Origin: Pedobacter sp. JY14-1
GTDB taxonomy: Bacteria > Bacteroidota > Bacteroidia > Sphingobacteriales > Sphingobacteriaceae
Assembly: GCF_029269825.1 (NCBI RefSeq)
Contig: NZ_JARJHU010000008.1
Coordinates: 434,001-498,000, forward strand
DNA: 64,000 nt
Direction of reading: 5' to 3'
The stretch's first letter is position 1, and each line of letters opens with the position of its first letter. Shown here piece by piece: positions 27,562 through 36,287 of this stretch. A program made the position numbers and the translations under genes. The notes beneath the pieces were generated by a model, which ran no database searches, was not told the origin of the DNA, and saw nothing but the letters and a program-made list of their open reading frames with translations.

Positions 27562-28455
27562 CTAATATTTCCCAACTTTAAGACAAGCCTTGATATAACG
27601 TCTTGCAAATCTAAGATGAATAGATACTACATTGAACACAAGGTATATTATCCATTTCTTTTTGTAAACGATTTTAGCCCTTCTATATAATGTAGGAATA
27701 TAATTTTCCGATCTTAAAGAATTGAGGCTGCGAAAAAATTCAGTAGCGCTAATTTTAGAATTGACCTGTCCAATACCTGATGCTGTCTGATCAGTATAAA
27801 CAATCGCATTAAGGTTCAGAAAGATACGAAAACCCTGTTCTTTAGCCCGTCTTGAAAATTCCTGGTCACCGTGATACTGAGGTAATTTTTCCGCATTGTA
27901 TAAGCCAACTTTCCTAAAGACCTTTATGGGAATTAAAACTCCCTTACCCGAAACCGAGTCTACTTCAAAAATCCGTTCCTTAAGATTTGTAACATCCTGT
28001 CCCCAAGGAAATAATAACCCATGATATAAGGAAAATGGCCACTTGTTGCGCTGAACAAATGCTGTTCCTTCAATTTTTACTGTATCATTAGCAAAATAAT
28101 TCCCACAAGCAACGAGAGAATCTTGATGTGAGTCTGCAAATTCACTAATAATACTTAAACATGAATCTTCAAGCTCAGTATCATTATTTAACGTAAAAAT
28201 AAAATCGTCGGGTTCACAAACTGAAAGCACATATTTAACACATTCATTAGTAGCTCCAGACCACCACAGATTTCCATTACCTTTGAGCACTATAACTTCA
28301 GGGAAGTCTGTTGCCAGAATGTTGGAAGTACCATCTGTAGAGCCGTCATCACAGATTACAATTTTATATTTTTTGTAAGATTGCCTCCTAATGCTTTGGA
28401 TACACTTAATAGTAAAGGCAATTCTATTAAAAACAGGTATGCAAATATAAATCAT
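27562..28455 (-). CDS. Glycosyltransferase family 2
   Basis: A 297-aa GT-A fold inverting transferase. N-terminal YICIPVFNRIAFTIKCIQSI, then CDDGSTDGTSNIL (~35-47) and the metal-binding region FTLNNDTEL (~88-96; here NNDTE instead of DxD). The acceptor-side segment has YHGDQEFSRRAKEQGF (~193-208). The C-terminal tail has one membrane-proximal hydrophobic helix (IYLVFNVVSIHL). Start codon is 1 base after the stop of the upstream MptE-like gene. It adds one sugar to the lipid-linked repeat; the sugar is unknown. The gene and its neighbours up to about 36 kb are unusually AT-rich. Confidence 0.9.
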   Translation of the reverse strand: MIYICIPVFNRIAFTIKCIQSIRRQSYKKYKIVICDDGSTDGTSNILATDFPEVIVLKGNGNLWWSGATNECVKYVLSVCEPDDFIFTLNNDTELEDSCLSIISEFADSHQDSLVACGNYFANDTVKIEGTAFVQRNKWPFSLYHGLLFPWGQDVTNLKERIFEVDSVSGKGVLIPIKVFRKVGLYNAEKLPQYHGDQEFSRRAKEQGFRIFLNLNAIVYTDQTASGIGQVNSKISATEFFRSLNSLRSENYIPTLYRRAKIVYKKKWIIYLVFNVVSIHLRFARRYIKACLKVGKY

Positions 28456-28456
28456 A

Positions 28457-29731
28457 TTAATTATTGTGAGATCGGGTATTGACCTCTCGCGAATGGAGGG
28501 CCGGAATAAAAGATCGTGTCAAAGCGTAATACACTTTCCCTTGCGCTTCCCCAAATTCCAACAAGTCATTAACTGTTTTACAGTGTTGCTCGTAATAATC
28601 GGAATAGTCCCTGTCGCGAAAAAAAGAAGGATGTGACTCGAATGTCGAATTCATCAGATCATTAAATTGTGCGGTTTTACTATGTGTCCAGAAGTACTTT
28701 TCTCCCTTACTCCTCCCATCAGCCCCAAATATTGATATTTTATTGGCAAATGAAGATGCTATTGGTATTAGCAAATTGGTCAAAATGTTACCATTATCTT
28801 TAACATAAATCTCCTCAGACGTTGGAAAATGGAAACTGGTATTCCGATATTCAATGCCAATAAAATATTGAGATAAGTCTTCAGCGCGGTTCAAAATTAA
28901 TGGTAAAGTGCTAATGGGGACAAATACGAAACACTTGTATTTTCTAACTACTTTGAAGACGCAGTCCCTGAAACTCTCAGCGTACAGACTCGGTCCAAAA
29001 TGAAAAACTGGATCAGCAAAAACTAAAATATCTGGCCCACCTATATATGTTAAAAAATCATCATTTTTAACGATGCTATTACATATCAGTTTTAGATCAT
29101 AGGTTTCAAAATTATAGTCCTTATAAGCATCGAATGAGGGTCCTGTCACAAAGCAAACAGCATTCTCTCTACCCATTATACGCTGTTGTAGCACAGAAAA
29201 ATTTCGCTTAGTAACTTCTTTATAGTATGATTTAGACTCCTTGTTCATCGAATTGTGACAAAGATTTTGCCATGCAATAGATTCTACATATGAAAAAAAA
29301 TAAGGATCGGTTATCTCAATCTTACCAATATTCTTTAGTATGGCCAACTTAAATATGTACCTAAATTTCGTCAATACTATAATCGACGCGCTACTAAAGA
29401 GCATATTGTCATTTACTGAATGTTCAAGTCTGACACTGAATCCACTAGCTCGATACTTATCCGATAGATAATTTGATTTTTCAATATATTCAAAGTTATC
29501 TGATGAAACCAATACTGCGTTCGCCAGCACTTTTTCATCAGGCAAAAACCAGCTAATCTTCTTTATAAGATCTGAATACTCCTGCTGAGAGGTTGCTTTA
29601 TAAAATACGATCGGACCATATTCACTTTGAGTTGTAAATAACTTCTTGATAACCCTAAAGATAAGATATACTAGCCTCCTAAGGAAAATGCTAAAGAAAT
29701 CTCTCTTACCGAACGCGTGCTGATTTGCCAT
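28457..29731 (-). CDS. MptE/DUF115-like protein, putative sugar transferase, copy 2
   Basis: A 424-aa protein. The core at ~155-190 (AVCFVTGPSFDAYKDYNF, then LKLICNSIVKN) follows the pattern G-x-GPS, a spacer of ~15, then a C/V-N residue, as seen in the DUF115/MptE-like Rossmann domain and in GT42 sialyltransferases. Later come SIFGADGRSKGEKYFWTHS (~345), a second motif typical of these (G-x-D-G). The N-terminal ~150 residues have no recognised domain. I infer a glycosyltransferase or phosphoglycosyl-modifying enzyme acting on the polymer repeat. It overlaps the polymerase gene upstream by 26 bases. It shares the fold with the gene at 31972 but little sequence beyond the motif. Confidence 0.55.
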   Translation of the reverse strand: MANQHAFGKRDFFSIFLRRLVYLIFRVIKKLFTTQSEYGPIVFYKATSQQEYSDLIKKISWFLPDEKVLANAVLVSSDNFEYIEKSNYLSDKYRASGFSVRLEHSVNDNMLFSSASIIVLTKFRYIFKLAILKNIGKIEITDPYFFSYVESIAWQNLCHNSMNKESKSYYKEVTKRNFSVLQQRIMGRENAVCFVTGPSFDAYKDYNFETYDLKLICNSIVKNDDFLTYIGGPDILVFADPVFHFGPSLYAESFRDCVFKVVRKYKCFVFVPISTLPLILNRAEDLSQYFIGIEYRNTSFHFPTSEEIYVKDNGNILTNLLIPIASSFANKISIFGADGRSKGEKYFWTHSKTAQFNDLMNSTFESHPSFFRDRDYSDYYEQHCKTVNDLLEFGEAQGKVYYALTRSFIPALHSREVNTRSHNN

Positions 29732-31028
29732 ATTTAAATGTTGTATTGACTTTCGTTATTAAAAAGAAAAACAGAATTATAAAATAGATAGAATCTAAAT
29801 AATAAAATCCAAAAAATGATTCGGTCACTGAAATTAAGATAAAGTAAACTAAAAAACCGAGATATAAAATTATCAATTGCCGCCTTGATGACCAATAATT
29901 CGCACACGTTTTAATTGTCGATCCTATAAACCATAACAGTATAAATAATAGAATATAGCCATAATCGAAAATAATTGAAAATACGGAATTATGGGGATGT
30001 ACCATTATGCTATTAGATGATAACCCGAAAATATGGGCCCAATAGAAGGATACTCCAGACGCATAGTGACCAAATAGACCATATCCTACCAAATGTATAA
30101 GCTTGAAATTTAAAAGCTCCTTCAGCGAAAGCAGCCATATTACGAATCTGGAATTTCCGGTTGCGAAATCTTCTGATGATCTCGAAAAGTCAGAAAATAA
30201 AGGTATCGCTGCCAGCATCGGTAATAAAACCGAAATTAACAATGGTCCTAACAGCCATGCCCATGTAATGAATCTTAACTTTTTAATCTCTTTCCATCTA
30301 CTTATCCAAAATAATAACGCTGTAATTATAATCGGATACACAACTGCAGACCTAGAATCAGTCAAAAATAGCGTCAAAAGCGACGAGGCAATAAAGGCAA
30401 CACCGATGAGATTCCTTTGTTTCATTACGAAGAAGTAAACCAATTGAATAGTCAACACTCCACCGACGAGCGTCCCATAGCTGTTAATTCCGTTAGTAAA
30501 AGGAAATTTTACTCTTGGATAGTTAATACCGAAATATGATAAGGTAACCGAGTTACCAATGTCAATACCTTCTTCGTCTGTACCTTTGAACCCAATGGAC
30601 CAAAAAATAAGGTTGGTCAATATAAACAGGAAAAATGGAGAAATTATTATATAGTAATATACGTCAAACCGATCTTTAAACCGCTGATCGATATACCTGA
30701 AAACTTGGTGACACGCTGTAGCGAAGAACACAAATGAGAAGAAGTTAAGATAACGAGTATTCGCGCCGACAGCGGGATTGTTATCTCGAAGCGTCGCTAT
30801 CGACACAATTGAAATTAATAAAAACAATAAATTCGCACTAGTACTGTGCATATATGACCTTCGGCGCCCAATTGCTTGATTTTTGAAATGATACTTTATC
30901 GTCAACCAAATGAGTAAAATAATTGGTAAAAGCTTCGTTAATGGGGTATTTACAAACCGTTCCATATATAAAAACAGCAGCAAAAAGGTGATGATTACAT
31001 CCAAGAAGTTCGCAAGTACAGTTTTCAA
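29706..31028 (-). CDS. Wzy/O-antigen-ligase-like polymerase, locus A
   Basis: A 440-aa membrane protein with about 11-12 helices and a large periplasmic loop in the second half (YGLFGHYASGVSFYWAHIFG, then SIMVHPHNSVFSIIFDYGY). The H-P-H-N-S-xx-S motif near 345 is the landmark of the Wzy_C/O-antigen ligase family. It should polymerise lipid-linked repeats or transfer them at the periplasmic face. It lies among glycosyltransferases and near a flippase (32777), consistent with a Wzx/Wzy pathway. Polymerase versus ligase cannot be settled from sequence. Confidence 0.85.
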   Translation of the reverse strand: MKTVLANFLDVIITFLLLFLYMERFVNTPLTKLLPIILLIWLTIKYHFKNQAIGRRRSYMHSTSANLLFLLISIVSIATLRDNNPAVGANTRYLNFFSFVFFATACHQVFRYIDQRFKDRFDVYYYIIISPFFLFILTNLIFWSIGFKGTDEEGIDIGNSVTLSYFGINYPRVKFPFTNGINSYGTLVGGVLTIQLVYFFVMKQRNLIGVAFIASSLLTLFLTDSRSAVVYPIIITALLFWISRWKEIKKLRFITWAWLLGPLLISVLLPMLAAIPLFSDFSRSSEDFATGNSRFVIWLLSLKELLNFKLIHLVGYGLFGHYASGVSFYWAHIFGLSSNSIMVHPHNSVFSIIFDYGYILLFILLWFIGSTIKTCANYWSSRRQLIILYLGFLVYFILISVTESFFGFYYLDSIYFIILFFFLITKVNTTFKYGKSARVR

Positions 31029-31057
31029 TACTATTGTAATTTATGTCATAATGTAAT

Positions 31058-31975
31058 TCATATTAAATCAGTCTTGTTGTTGAACTTAGCTTTTATCCAA
31101 CGCTTTACATATCCGCCAACTATTTTCTTCGCATCTATCAAGGTAAAATAATAACTGTATATACCGGTCTTTGTCAATTTATTGTATTTATAAAACGTCT
31201 TAAGATTACAATCAGAATATTTATCAGATAATCTTTTTAAAAAATTTCTAAGACTATATACGTTTTCATATTTAGTGCGCGATGTCAAGTCAACGTAAGA
31301 AAGAAGATATGGTTTCTTAGTAAAATACTGATTTACTTTGCTTCGATATGCCCTATTTGCGTACTCAGAATCTCCAAGATACTGAGGAAAGGTTTTAAAG
31401 TCCAATTCTCCAATTAACTCAAATACAGCTTTAGAAAGAACCATTCCTCGGCCATGGTTATGATTTACGGGAGCGTAACTTAAATTAGATTTAAAATCAT
31501 CCAAGGTCAACCTCCTTTCAAAAAACGGATTTTTAAAATCTTTTATCGTCCCAAGATCTGAAAAAAGACCATTAGTAATATCACGAGATCCACAGTTGAA
31601 CATAAAATATTCACCATTCAAAAACCTTAATTGACTAATAACTTCTAAAAGGTCTTGAAAAAAAAATTCATAGAGCTCCACATCATCATTCAAAGAAAGG
31701 ACATAATCAACATCGTATGTGCGAAAGCAAACTTTCATTCCTTCATTGAAGCATTTAGTCCACCACCAATTGCCATCTGTAGTGATTAAGGTAATATTTG
31801 GGAATTGCTTACCTCGTGCATTAACTATGTCAACAGTGTTATCCGTCGACTGATCATTAACAACGACTACATGATAATCAAAATGATCTATGGAAAAGTC
31901 TTGTATCTGAGCAAGCAGCCTATCTAAATAAGCAACACGATTAAAAGTTGGAATTACAATACCTAATTTGATCAT
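31058..31975 (-). CDS. Glycosyltransferase family 2
   Basis: A 305-aa GT2: LGIVIPTFNRVAYLDRLLAQ at the start, VVNDQSTDNTVDIV (~38-51), and YVLSLNDDVEL (~92-102) at the metal site. FPQYLGDSEYANRAYRSK (~215) corresponds to the acceptor loop. Related in plan to the transferase at 27562 (both have the QY(L/H)GDxEF/Y motif), so the two probably use related donors. Its ATG overlaps the stop of the MptE-like gene upstream (ATGA), indicating translational coupling. Confidence 0.9.
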   Translation of the reverse strand: MIKLGIVIPTFNRVAYLDRLLAQIQDFSIDHFDYHVVVVNDQSTDNTVDIVNARGKQFPNITLITTDGNWWWTKCFNEGMKVCFRTYDVDYVLSLNDDVELYEFFFQDLLEVISQLRFLNGEYFMFNCGSRDITNGLFSDLGTIKDFKNPFFERRLTLDDFKSNLSYAPVNHNHGRGMVLSKAVFELIGELDFKTFPQYLGDSEYANRAYRSKVNQYFTKKPYLLSYVDLTSRTKYENVYSLRNFLKRLSDKYSDCNLKTFYKYNKLTKTGIYSYYFTLIDAKKIVGGYVKRWIKAKFNNKTDLI

Positions 31976-32775
31976 ACATTATTTAAAAATTCCTCAAGAT
32001 TGATTCTATCATAAGTTTCAAGATATCCACCATCTGTGGCATTATAAATTTTTCTGCCGTGAGAAGTGAAAGCATTTCTAGCCAGAGCATAGCTATATTC
32101 ACTTTGAGGTAAATCGGGAAGTTGCCATAACTGCCCACCAGAAAAATATCTGCTGTCAAAATGATTTTCATCTACATTTCCTGAAGATACCAAGCTATTT
32201 TCAGCGCCTTTGCTACTAAAGTAATGATCACATCCAACTAACGCTACCTCACTAAATCCCATATGAAAAGCTAATTCCATTGCTACAAATGTGACCGTGC
32301 CTCCTTGATTGATACTAATCGTACAATCTCTAACAAACGATTTTATAGGGGCCGAATGAAGGAATGTAACATTTTTTCTTCCCTTAATGATTTTATGAGC
32401 CTTCGAATCTAAGAAAAGAGGCAAGTCTGTGGAATTATAAAAATCTCTATTTTGATCAATTACGTGACTATTGACGGCCACAATTGCACTCGGACGAAAG
32501 TCACTTCTGTCAAATAGTAAATTCACCTTGTTCAGCCCAAAAGTAAATACATTCTTTAGCGAATCAAAATCAACTTTATTTAGACTAGGACCATTACACA
32601 TAATCACAGCCTTTTGCCCAGAATATTGATTTCGAAGGTTTTTTAGTTTTCGTCTAGAATCGCCAGCTAACCCACTTAAATCCCACTTTAAGCGATCCAA
32701 GATGATTCGATAAGCAAACCCGTATGGGTTCAAGTGCTCATTTGAATTAAGAAGTGGATTTTCATTCTTTCCCAT
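31972..32775 (-). CDS. MptE/DUF115-like protein, putative sugar transferase, copy 1
   Basis: A 267-aa protein from the ATG at 32775, which starts 1 base after the flippase stop; an ATG at 32802 would overlap the flippase by 26 bases. The core is KAVIMCNGPSLNKVD (~40-55), then FTFGLNKVNLLF (~63-74) and VALVGCDHYFSSKG (~180-193). This pattern (x-C/G-NGPS-x9-15-N, then G-C-D) is shared by DUF115/MptE proteins, FlaA glycosylation Maf proteins and GT42 sialyltransferases. In archaea MptE is a pterin diphosphokinase, but in polysaccharide loci a transferase role is more likely (inference). A NeuA-like enzyme in the same operon could supply its donor. Confidence 0.65.
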   Translation of the reverse strand: MGKNENPLLNSNEHLNPYGFAYRIILDRLKWDLSGLAGDSRRKLKNLRNQYSGQKAVIMCNGPSLNKVDFDSLKNVFTFGLNKVNLLFDRSDFRPSAIVAVNSHVIDQNRDFYNSTDLPLFLDSKAHKIIKGRKNVTFLHSAPIKSFVRDCTISINQGGTVTFVAMELAFHMGFSEVALVGCDHYFSSKGAENSLVSSGNVDENHFDSRYFSGGQLWQLPDLPQSEYSYALARNAFTSHGRKIYNATDGGYLETYDRINLEEFLNNV

Positions 32776-32776
32776 C

Positions 32777-34204
32777 TTATAAAAATTTAAGGTAAAAAAC
32801 AAGATATAATATCATTAAGGTCACCGGTATTAAAGATGCTCTTTTCTCGAAGTCCCAAAAGTTGACGTCTAAGCTTTTTATAGAATGAATTGTGGCATAC
32901 CAGCTATAAAACCCTAAATATCCGATTAGTAAACCAACGGGAATAGCATATACTCCTATTAACTTGCTTAGAAGTAATGCGGAAATTATATATAATAATC
33001 CCGAGACGCCATCAGCAATATGAGATATTACATGGTTGGTCGAAAGATAGACCTGCATATGCATTGCACCATAACGATGTATAAAAAAGGCTAAGCCGAT
33101 TAGCATCCAGAGTGGTTGACTTACAAAAGGCACCTCACTATGGATAGTTGAAAGTATAAAATCTGAAAAAACACCGACAAAAATAAAACCTAGAACGTAC
33201 ACAATATGGCTTATAAACATTCCTCGTTTCACTGTTCTGATTAGGGTTGACAAATCATTGGATACCCTTAACCTCGCCAAAATAGGAAGTTTACTATAAA
33301 ACGGTGCCATTGAAATATCCTTGATTTGATTTATTATACGTATAGCTAACAAATATGAAGCGACAGCGGATGCGCCACCTACTTGTGCATATACCAACCC
33401 GGATAAATTCGTCAGTCCAACTGACATGAAGTTTGATATACCACTTCTCCAGGCTTGAGGCCAGATTTTGTTAAATATTGTGCGGTTGAAAGGTCTACTT
33501 ACGGAAACTAGGTTAAAAAAACCATTGTTTACTCTTTTGCAAAGATACCAATCTCTAAACGTAACTAACAGCGCCCAAAATTGATTAACTAGTACTAGAT
33601 TCAACAATGAAGGCGAGATAATTAATACTAACAAGCTTGATAATATACTACCTACAGAAGTGATAGTTTCAACTCTTCTTACTAAGGCAATTTTATATAA
33701 ACCTTCTAAAAAATTCAGATAGATTTTACCATAGAAGCTTATACAAGAAACCAATAAAACAACCCCCCAGCTCATCCATGACTGTCCAGTACTTGAAGCG
33801 TTCTTTATAGGGCCTGCCATAGCCCATGTACCAAAACTACTTCCCAATATTAAAACTAATATTGTCAACCAAGTATATATAACTTGCATTGTAGATACTA
33901 GTTCAGTAAGCAAAGGGATGTTAGGTTCTTCTGATAGAATCTCCGTTGATTTCTTGTTGACAAATGTACCAATATCTTTAGCCCCGCCGTAGGCAAATGA
34001 AATTACTCTTGAAAATGTTTGTCGAAATCCTAAGTCTGCGAGATTTTGTAGAGATATTATTGTCGAAAACAAATACCATAATACTATATCTCCAGGGGCA
34101 AACTTCCTTAACACCAATGGTAGTACAGCGAATAGGGAAAGCGCCCTGGTCGAATAGCTTAACCAAGTCATTAGCGTGGGAGAGTCCCAAAGTCGCTTAA
34201 TCAT
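32777..34204 (-). CDS. Polysaccharide flippase (Wzx-like), locus A
   Basis: A 475-aa protein with about 12-14 helices of the MATE/MOP superfamily, with basic loops between. N-terminal SYSTRALSLFAVLPLVLRKF and a conserved Gly/Pro-rich second-half repeat (LWMLIGLAFFIHRYGAMHMQV). It should move lipid-linked repeat units to the periplasmic side. 13 bases separate it from the upstream secreted-enzyme gene. Wzx proteins are too divergent to give the substrate. Confidence 0.85.
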   Translation of the reverse strand: MIKRLWDSPTLMTWLSYSTRALSLFAVLPLVLRKFAPGDIVLWYLFSTIISLQNLADLGFRQTFSRVISFAYGGAKDIGTFVNKKSTEILSEEPNIPLLTELVSTMQVIYTWLTILVLILGSSFGTWAMAGPIKNASSTGQSWMSWGVVLLVSCISFYGKIYLNFLEGLYKIALVRRVETITSVGSILSSLLVLIISPSLLNLVLVNQFWALLVTFRDWYLCKRVNNGFFNLVSVSRPFNRTIFNKIWPQAWRSGISNFMSVGLTNLSGLVYAQVGGASAVASYLLAIRIINQIKDISMAPFYSKLPILARLRVSNDLSTLIRTVKRGMFISHIVYVLGFIFVGVFSDFILSTIHSEVPFVSQPLWMLIGLAFFIHRYGAMHMQVYLSTNHVISHIADGVSGLLYIISALLLSKLIGVYAIPVGLLIGYLGFYSWYATIHSIKSLDVNFWDFEKRASLIPVTLMILYLVFYLKFL

Positions 34205-34217
34205 AAGGCGTATCCTT

Positions 34218-35519
34218 TCATGTCAACTTCAATAAAATCAAGTCCCCTTCGTAGGTGACCATTGAACCTTGCATCTTCTTTGTAGTATTTTTAAATATAT
34301 CTGAGTTCTGGTTGACTAATTGACTTGGAACAGTGACCTTAATTTTCGATACATTAGACTGCAAATCAATCACAGCAAGCAGATATAATGAACCGTCAGC
34401 AAGATGATAACAACGAATACGTGTATTAGCCTCTGCAACGATTCCAAGAGAAGAATTTGAAACATTAGTTGCACCATTCAATAAATCCCTGGTTGACTTC
34501 ACAAATTTTACAATTGGAATCATCCGATCACTATTTATAAAGAATCGCTTGACATCCATAGTACTTTCGCTAACCAAGAAAGTGTCCCATGGAATTAAAG
34601 CCTCAACATTATTAAAATATGAGTAAAGATAAAAACCTAGTGTTTTTCCTTCATTCCTTGACGCGTAAGAAAATATCTGTCTTTTCTTCAACAGATTACT
34701 ATTCTTTATTGCAGTGTCTACCTGGTCATAATTAGCAGAACTTTCAGCAAATTCAGCTATTCCAGCATCAAAAACTTTATAGATATCGGTCCATTGACCA
34801 CCAAAATTATTTGTTAATAGAACAACGTTAGCAGAGTAGGTCTTCAACGCCTCCTTCCATTTTTTAAGAAAGGCAATAACAGACTCTCTCTGAAATTCTT
34901 TGAAATATTTAAAATATTTATCATTTGATTGGTTTAAACTCAACTTGAAATCACGATAATCAAACCCCCTCTTAAATGAAACCCCTCTTTTAACTAAAAA
35001 TAGATTAAATGCCCTTAAACAGAATGTACAATAGCATCCGCCCCACTCCACCGCATGATCATTAAATCTTGCGTCATCAACCATAATTCCATATGCGCCC
35101 ATATCAACCATTCGTTCGGATGCTTTTAGAAAAAGTTCTTGAAATTGTACATTATTAACACAACCCCAATATGGATTAGATATTTTCCACGCACGCATCC
35201 AAGGAGCAATTATAGGCTTGCCATACAGATTTACCATTCGCATTTTCAGGCTACTATAACCGAATGAATCAGTTACTTGTGGATTTATAGCAAGGCTGAA
35301 AGGTATTCCAAGATTAGATAGCTCGTTGAGTTTATCAGTATCATCACAATATAACCAGTCTAATCGTTCAACCTCAAACTCCTTAGTAACTTTAAGCGTA
35401 CTAAGTGTATCATTAGAATTCCGAGGATGGAACCACCTTGAAGAAAGAACTATTTTGCTGTTTTGCGCAAGACAGATACTCGACATAAAAACTAACGCAC
35501 TAATGATAAGGTTGCGCAT
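34218..35519 (-). CDS. Secreted TIM-barrel glycosidase-like protein
   Basis: A 433-aa protein with a signal peptide (residues 1-18, cleavage after CLA-Q). The body looks like a GH-A-type TIM barrel: WLYCDDTDKL, GIPFSLAINPQV, APWMRAWKIS, GAYGIMVDDARFND (~140) with a probable acid, then the Cys pair in GGCYCTFCLRAFN (~157-169), a pattern seen in GH42-like and DUF-type glycosidases. Later strands have VVLLTNNFGG and IAEFAESSANY (~245), where a second acid would sit. It is likely periplasmic or outer-membrane-associated and may trim or depolymerise the polymer, like PelA or AlgL. Catalytic residues are inferred only. Confidence 0.6.
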   Translation of the reverse strand: MRNLIISALVFMSSICLAQNSKIVLSSRWFHPRNSNDTLSTLKVTKEFEVERLDWLYCDDTDKLNELSNLGIPFSLAINPQVTDSFGYSSLKMRMVNLYGKPIIAPWMRAWKISNPYWGCVNNVQFQELFLKASERMVDMGAYGIMVDDARFNDHAVEWGGCYCTFCLRAFNLFLVKRGVSFKRGFDYRDFKLSLNQSNDKYFKYFKEFQRESVIAFLKKWKEALKTYSANVVLLTNNFGGQWTDIYKVFDAGIAEFAESSANYDQVDTAIKNSNLLKKRQIFSYASRNEGKTLGFYLYSYFNNVEALIPWDTFLVSESTMDVKRFFINSDRMIPIVKFVKSTRDLLNGATNVSNSSLGIVAEANTRIRCYHLADGSLYLLAVIDLQSNVSKIKVTVPSQLVNQNSDIFKNTTKKMQGSMVTYEGDLILLKLT

Positions 35520-35540
35520 GGCTTTGTATCAACTTTTAGA

Positions 35541-36287
35541 CTAGTCTAAATCCTTTAAAACATTACTTATACCACCATCAATCTTCAAGTTCGCCCCATT
35601 GATAAACCCAAGTTTATCCTCTGCTAACAAAAGTGCCAATTGGGATACTTCCTGAGGCTTGCCGATCCGCTGACTTGGGTGCAATTCGTTAAGCATTTGA
35701 ACTTTAGCCTCATCGTTATCAAACCCTTCCCTTAACATTTGGGTATCAATAGCTGCCGGACTAATCGCGTTTACTCTAACTTTGCCTTGTAGATCTACCG
35801 ACATAGCCTTGGTTAAACCTACTAATGCACTCTTCGAACTAGCATACGCAACGAATCTCTTTTTTGTGAGCTGCTGGTGAATACTCGCGATATTAACAAT
35901 TGACCCCATAGATCTCTCCAGCCTGGAAAGAAAAAACTGACTTAGCATTAATGGGCCAGTCAAATTTACGTTTAGGGTTTGGTTCCAATCCTCAAGCCTT
36001 ACTTCAGATACACTGCTGAGAATCTGTACGGCCGCATTATTCACAAGCAAAAACAATTCTGGAATTTCCTGGTCAAACTTTGCCTCCATCTCTGACTTGT
36101 AATTGAGATCAGAACAGTACTTATGTAAGTCAAATTTGAAGAACTTGTCACAATGTGGCGCATCAGCATCATTGATATCCAGACCAATAACATGATAGTC
36201 GTTTTCCTTGAAAGTCTTGGCTAACTGGCGACCAATTCCCCCAAGCACCCCGGTAATTACTACTGATTTTCTACTGTTCATCATCAC
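35541..36287 (-). CDS. Short-chain dehydrogenase/reductase
   Basis: A 248-aa classical SDR: NAD(P)-binding TGVLGGIGRQLA (~13-24), NNAAVQ (~87), catalytic Ser in VNIASIHQQ (~135), and YASSKSALVGLTKA with the YxxxK motif (~149-153). The end, GFINGANLKIDGG, is typical. It resembles PtmA-type oxidoreductases in company with a cytidylyltransferase (PtmB) in legionaminic-acid loci. Its ATG overlaps the stop of the upstream hydroxyacid dehydrogenase by 4 bases (36284-36287). It probably acts on the unusual acid sugar. Confidence 0.88.
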   Translation of the reverse strand: MMMNSRKSVVITGVLGGIGRQLAKTFKENDYHVIGLDINDADAPHCDKFFKFDLHKYCSDLNYKSEMEAKFDQEIPELFLLVNNAAVQILSSVSEVRLEDWNQTLNVNLTGPLMLSQFFLSRLERSMGSIVNIASIHQQLTKKRFVAYASSKSALVGLTKAMSVDLQGKVRVNAISPAAIDTQMLREGFDNDEAKVQMLNELHPSQRIGKPQEVSQLALLLAEDKLGFINGANLKIDGGISNVLKDLD

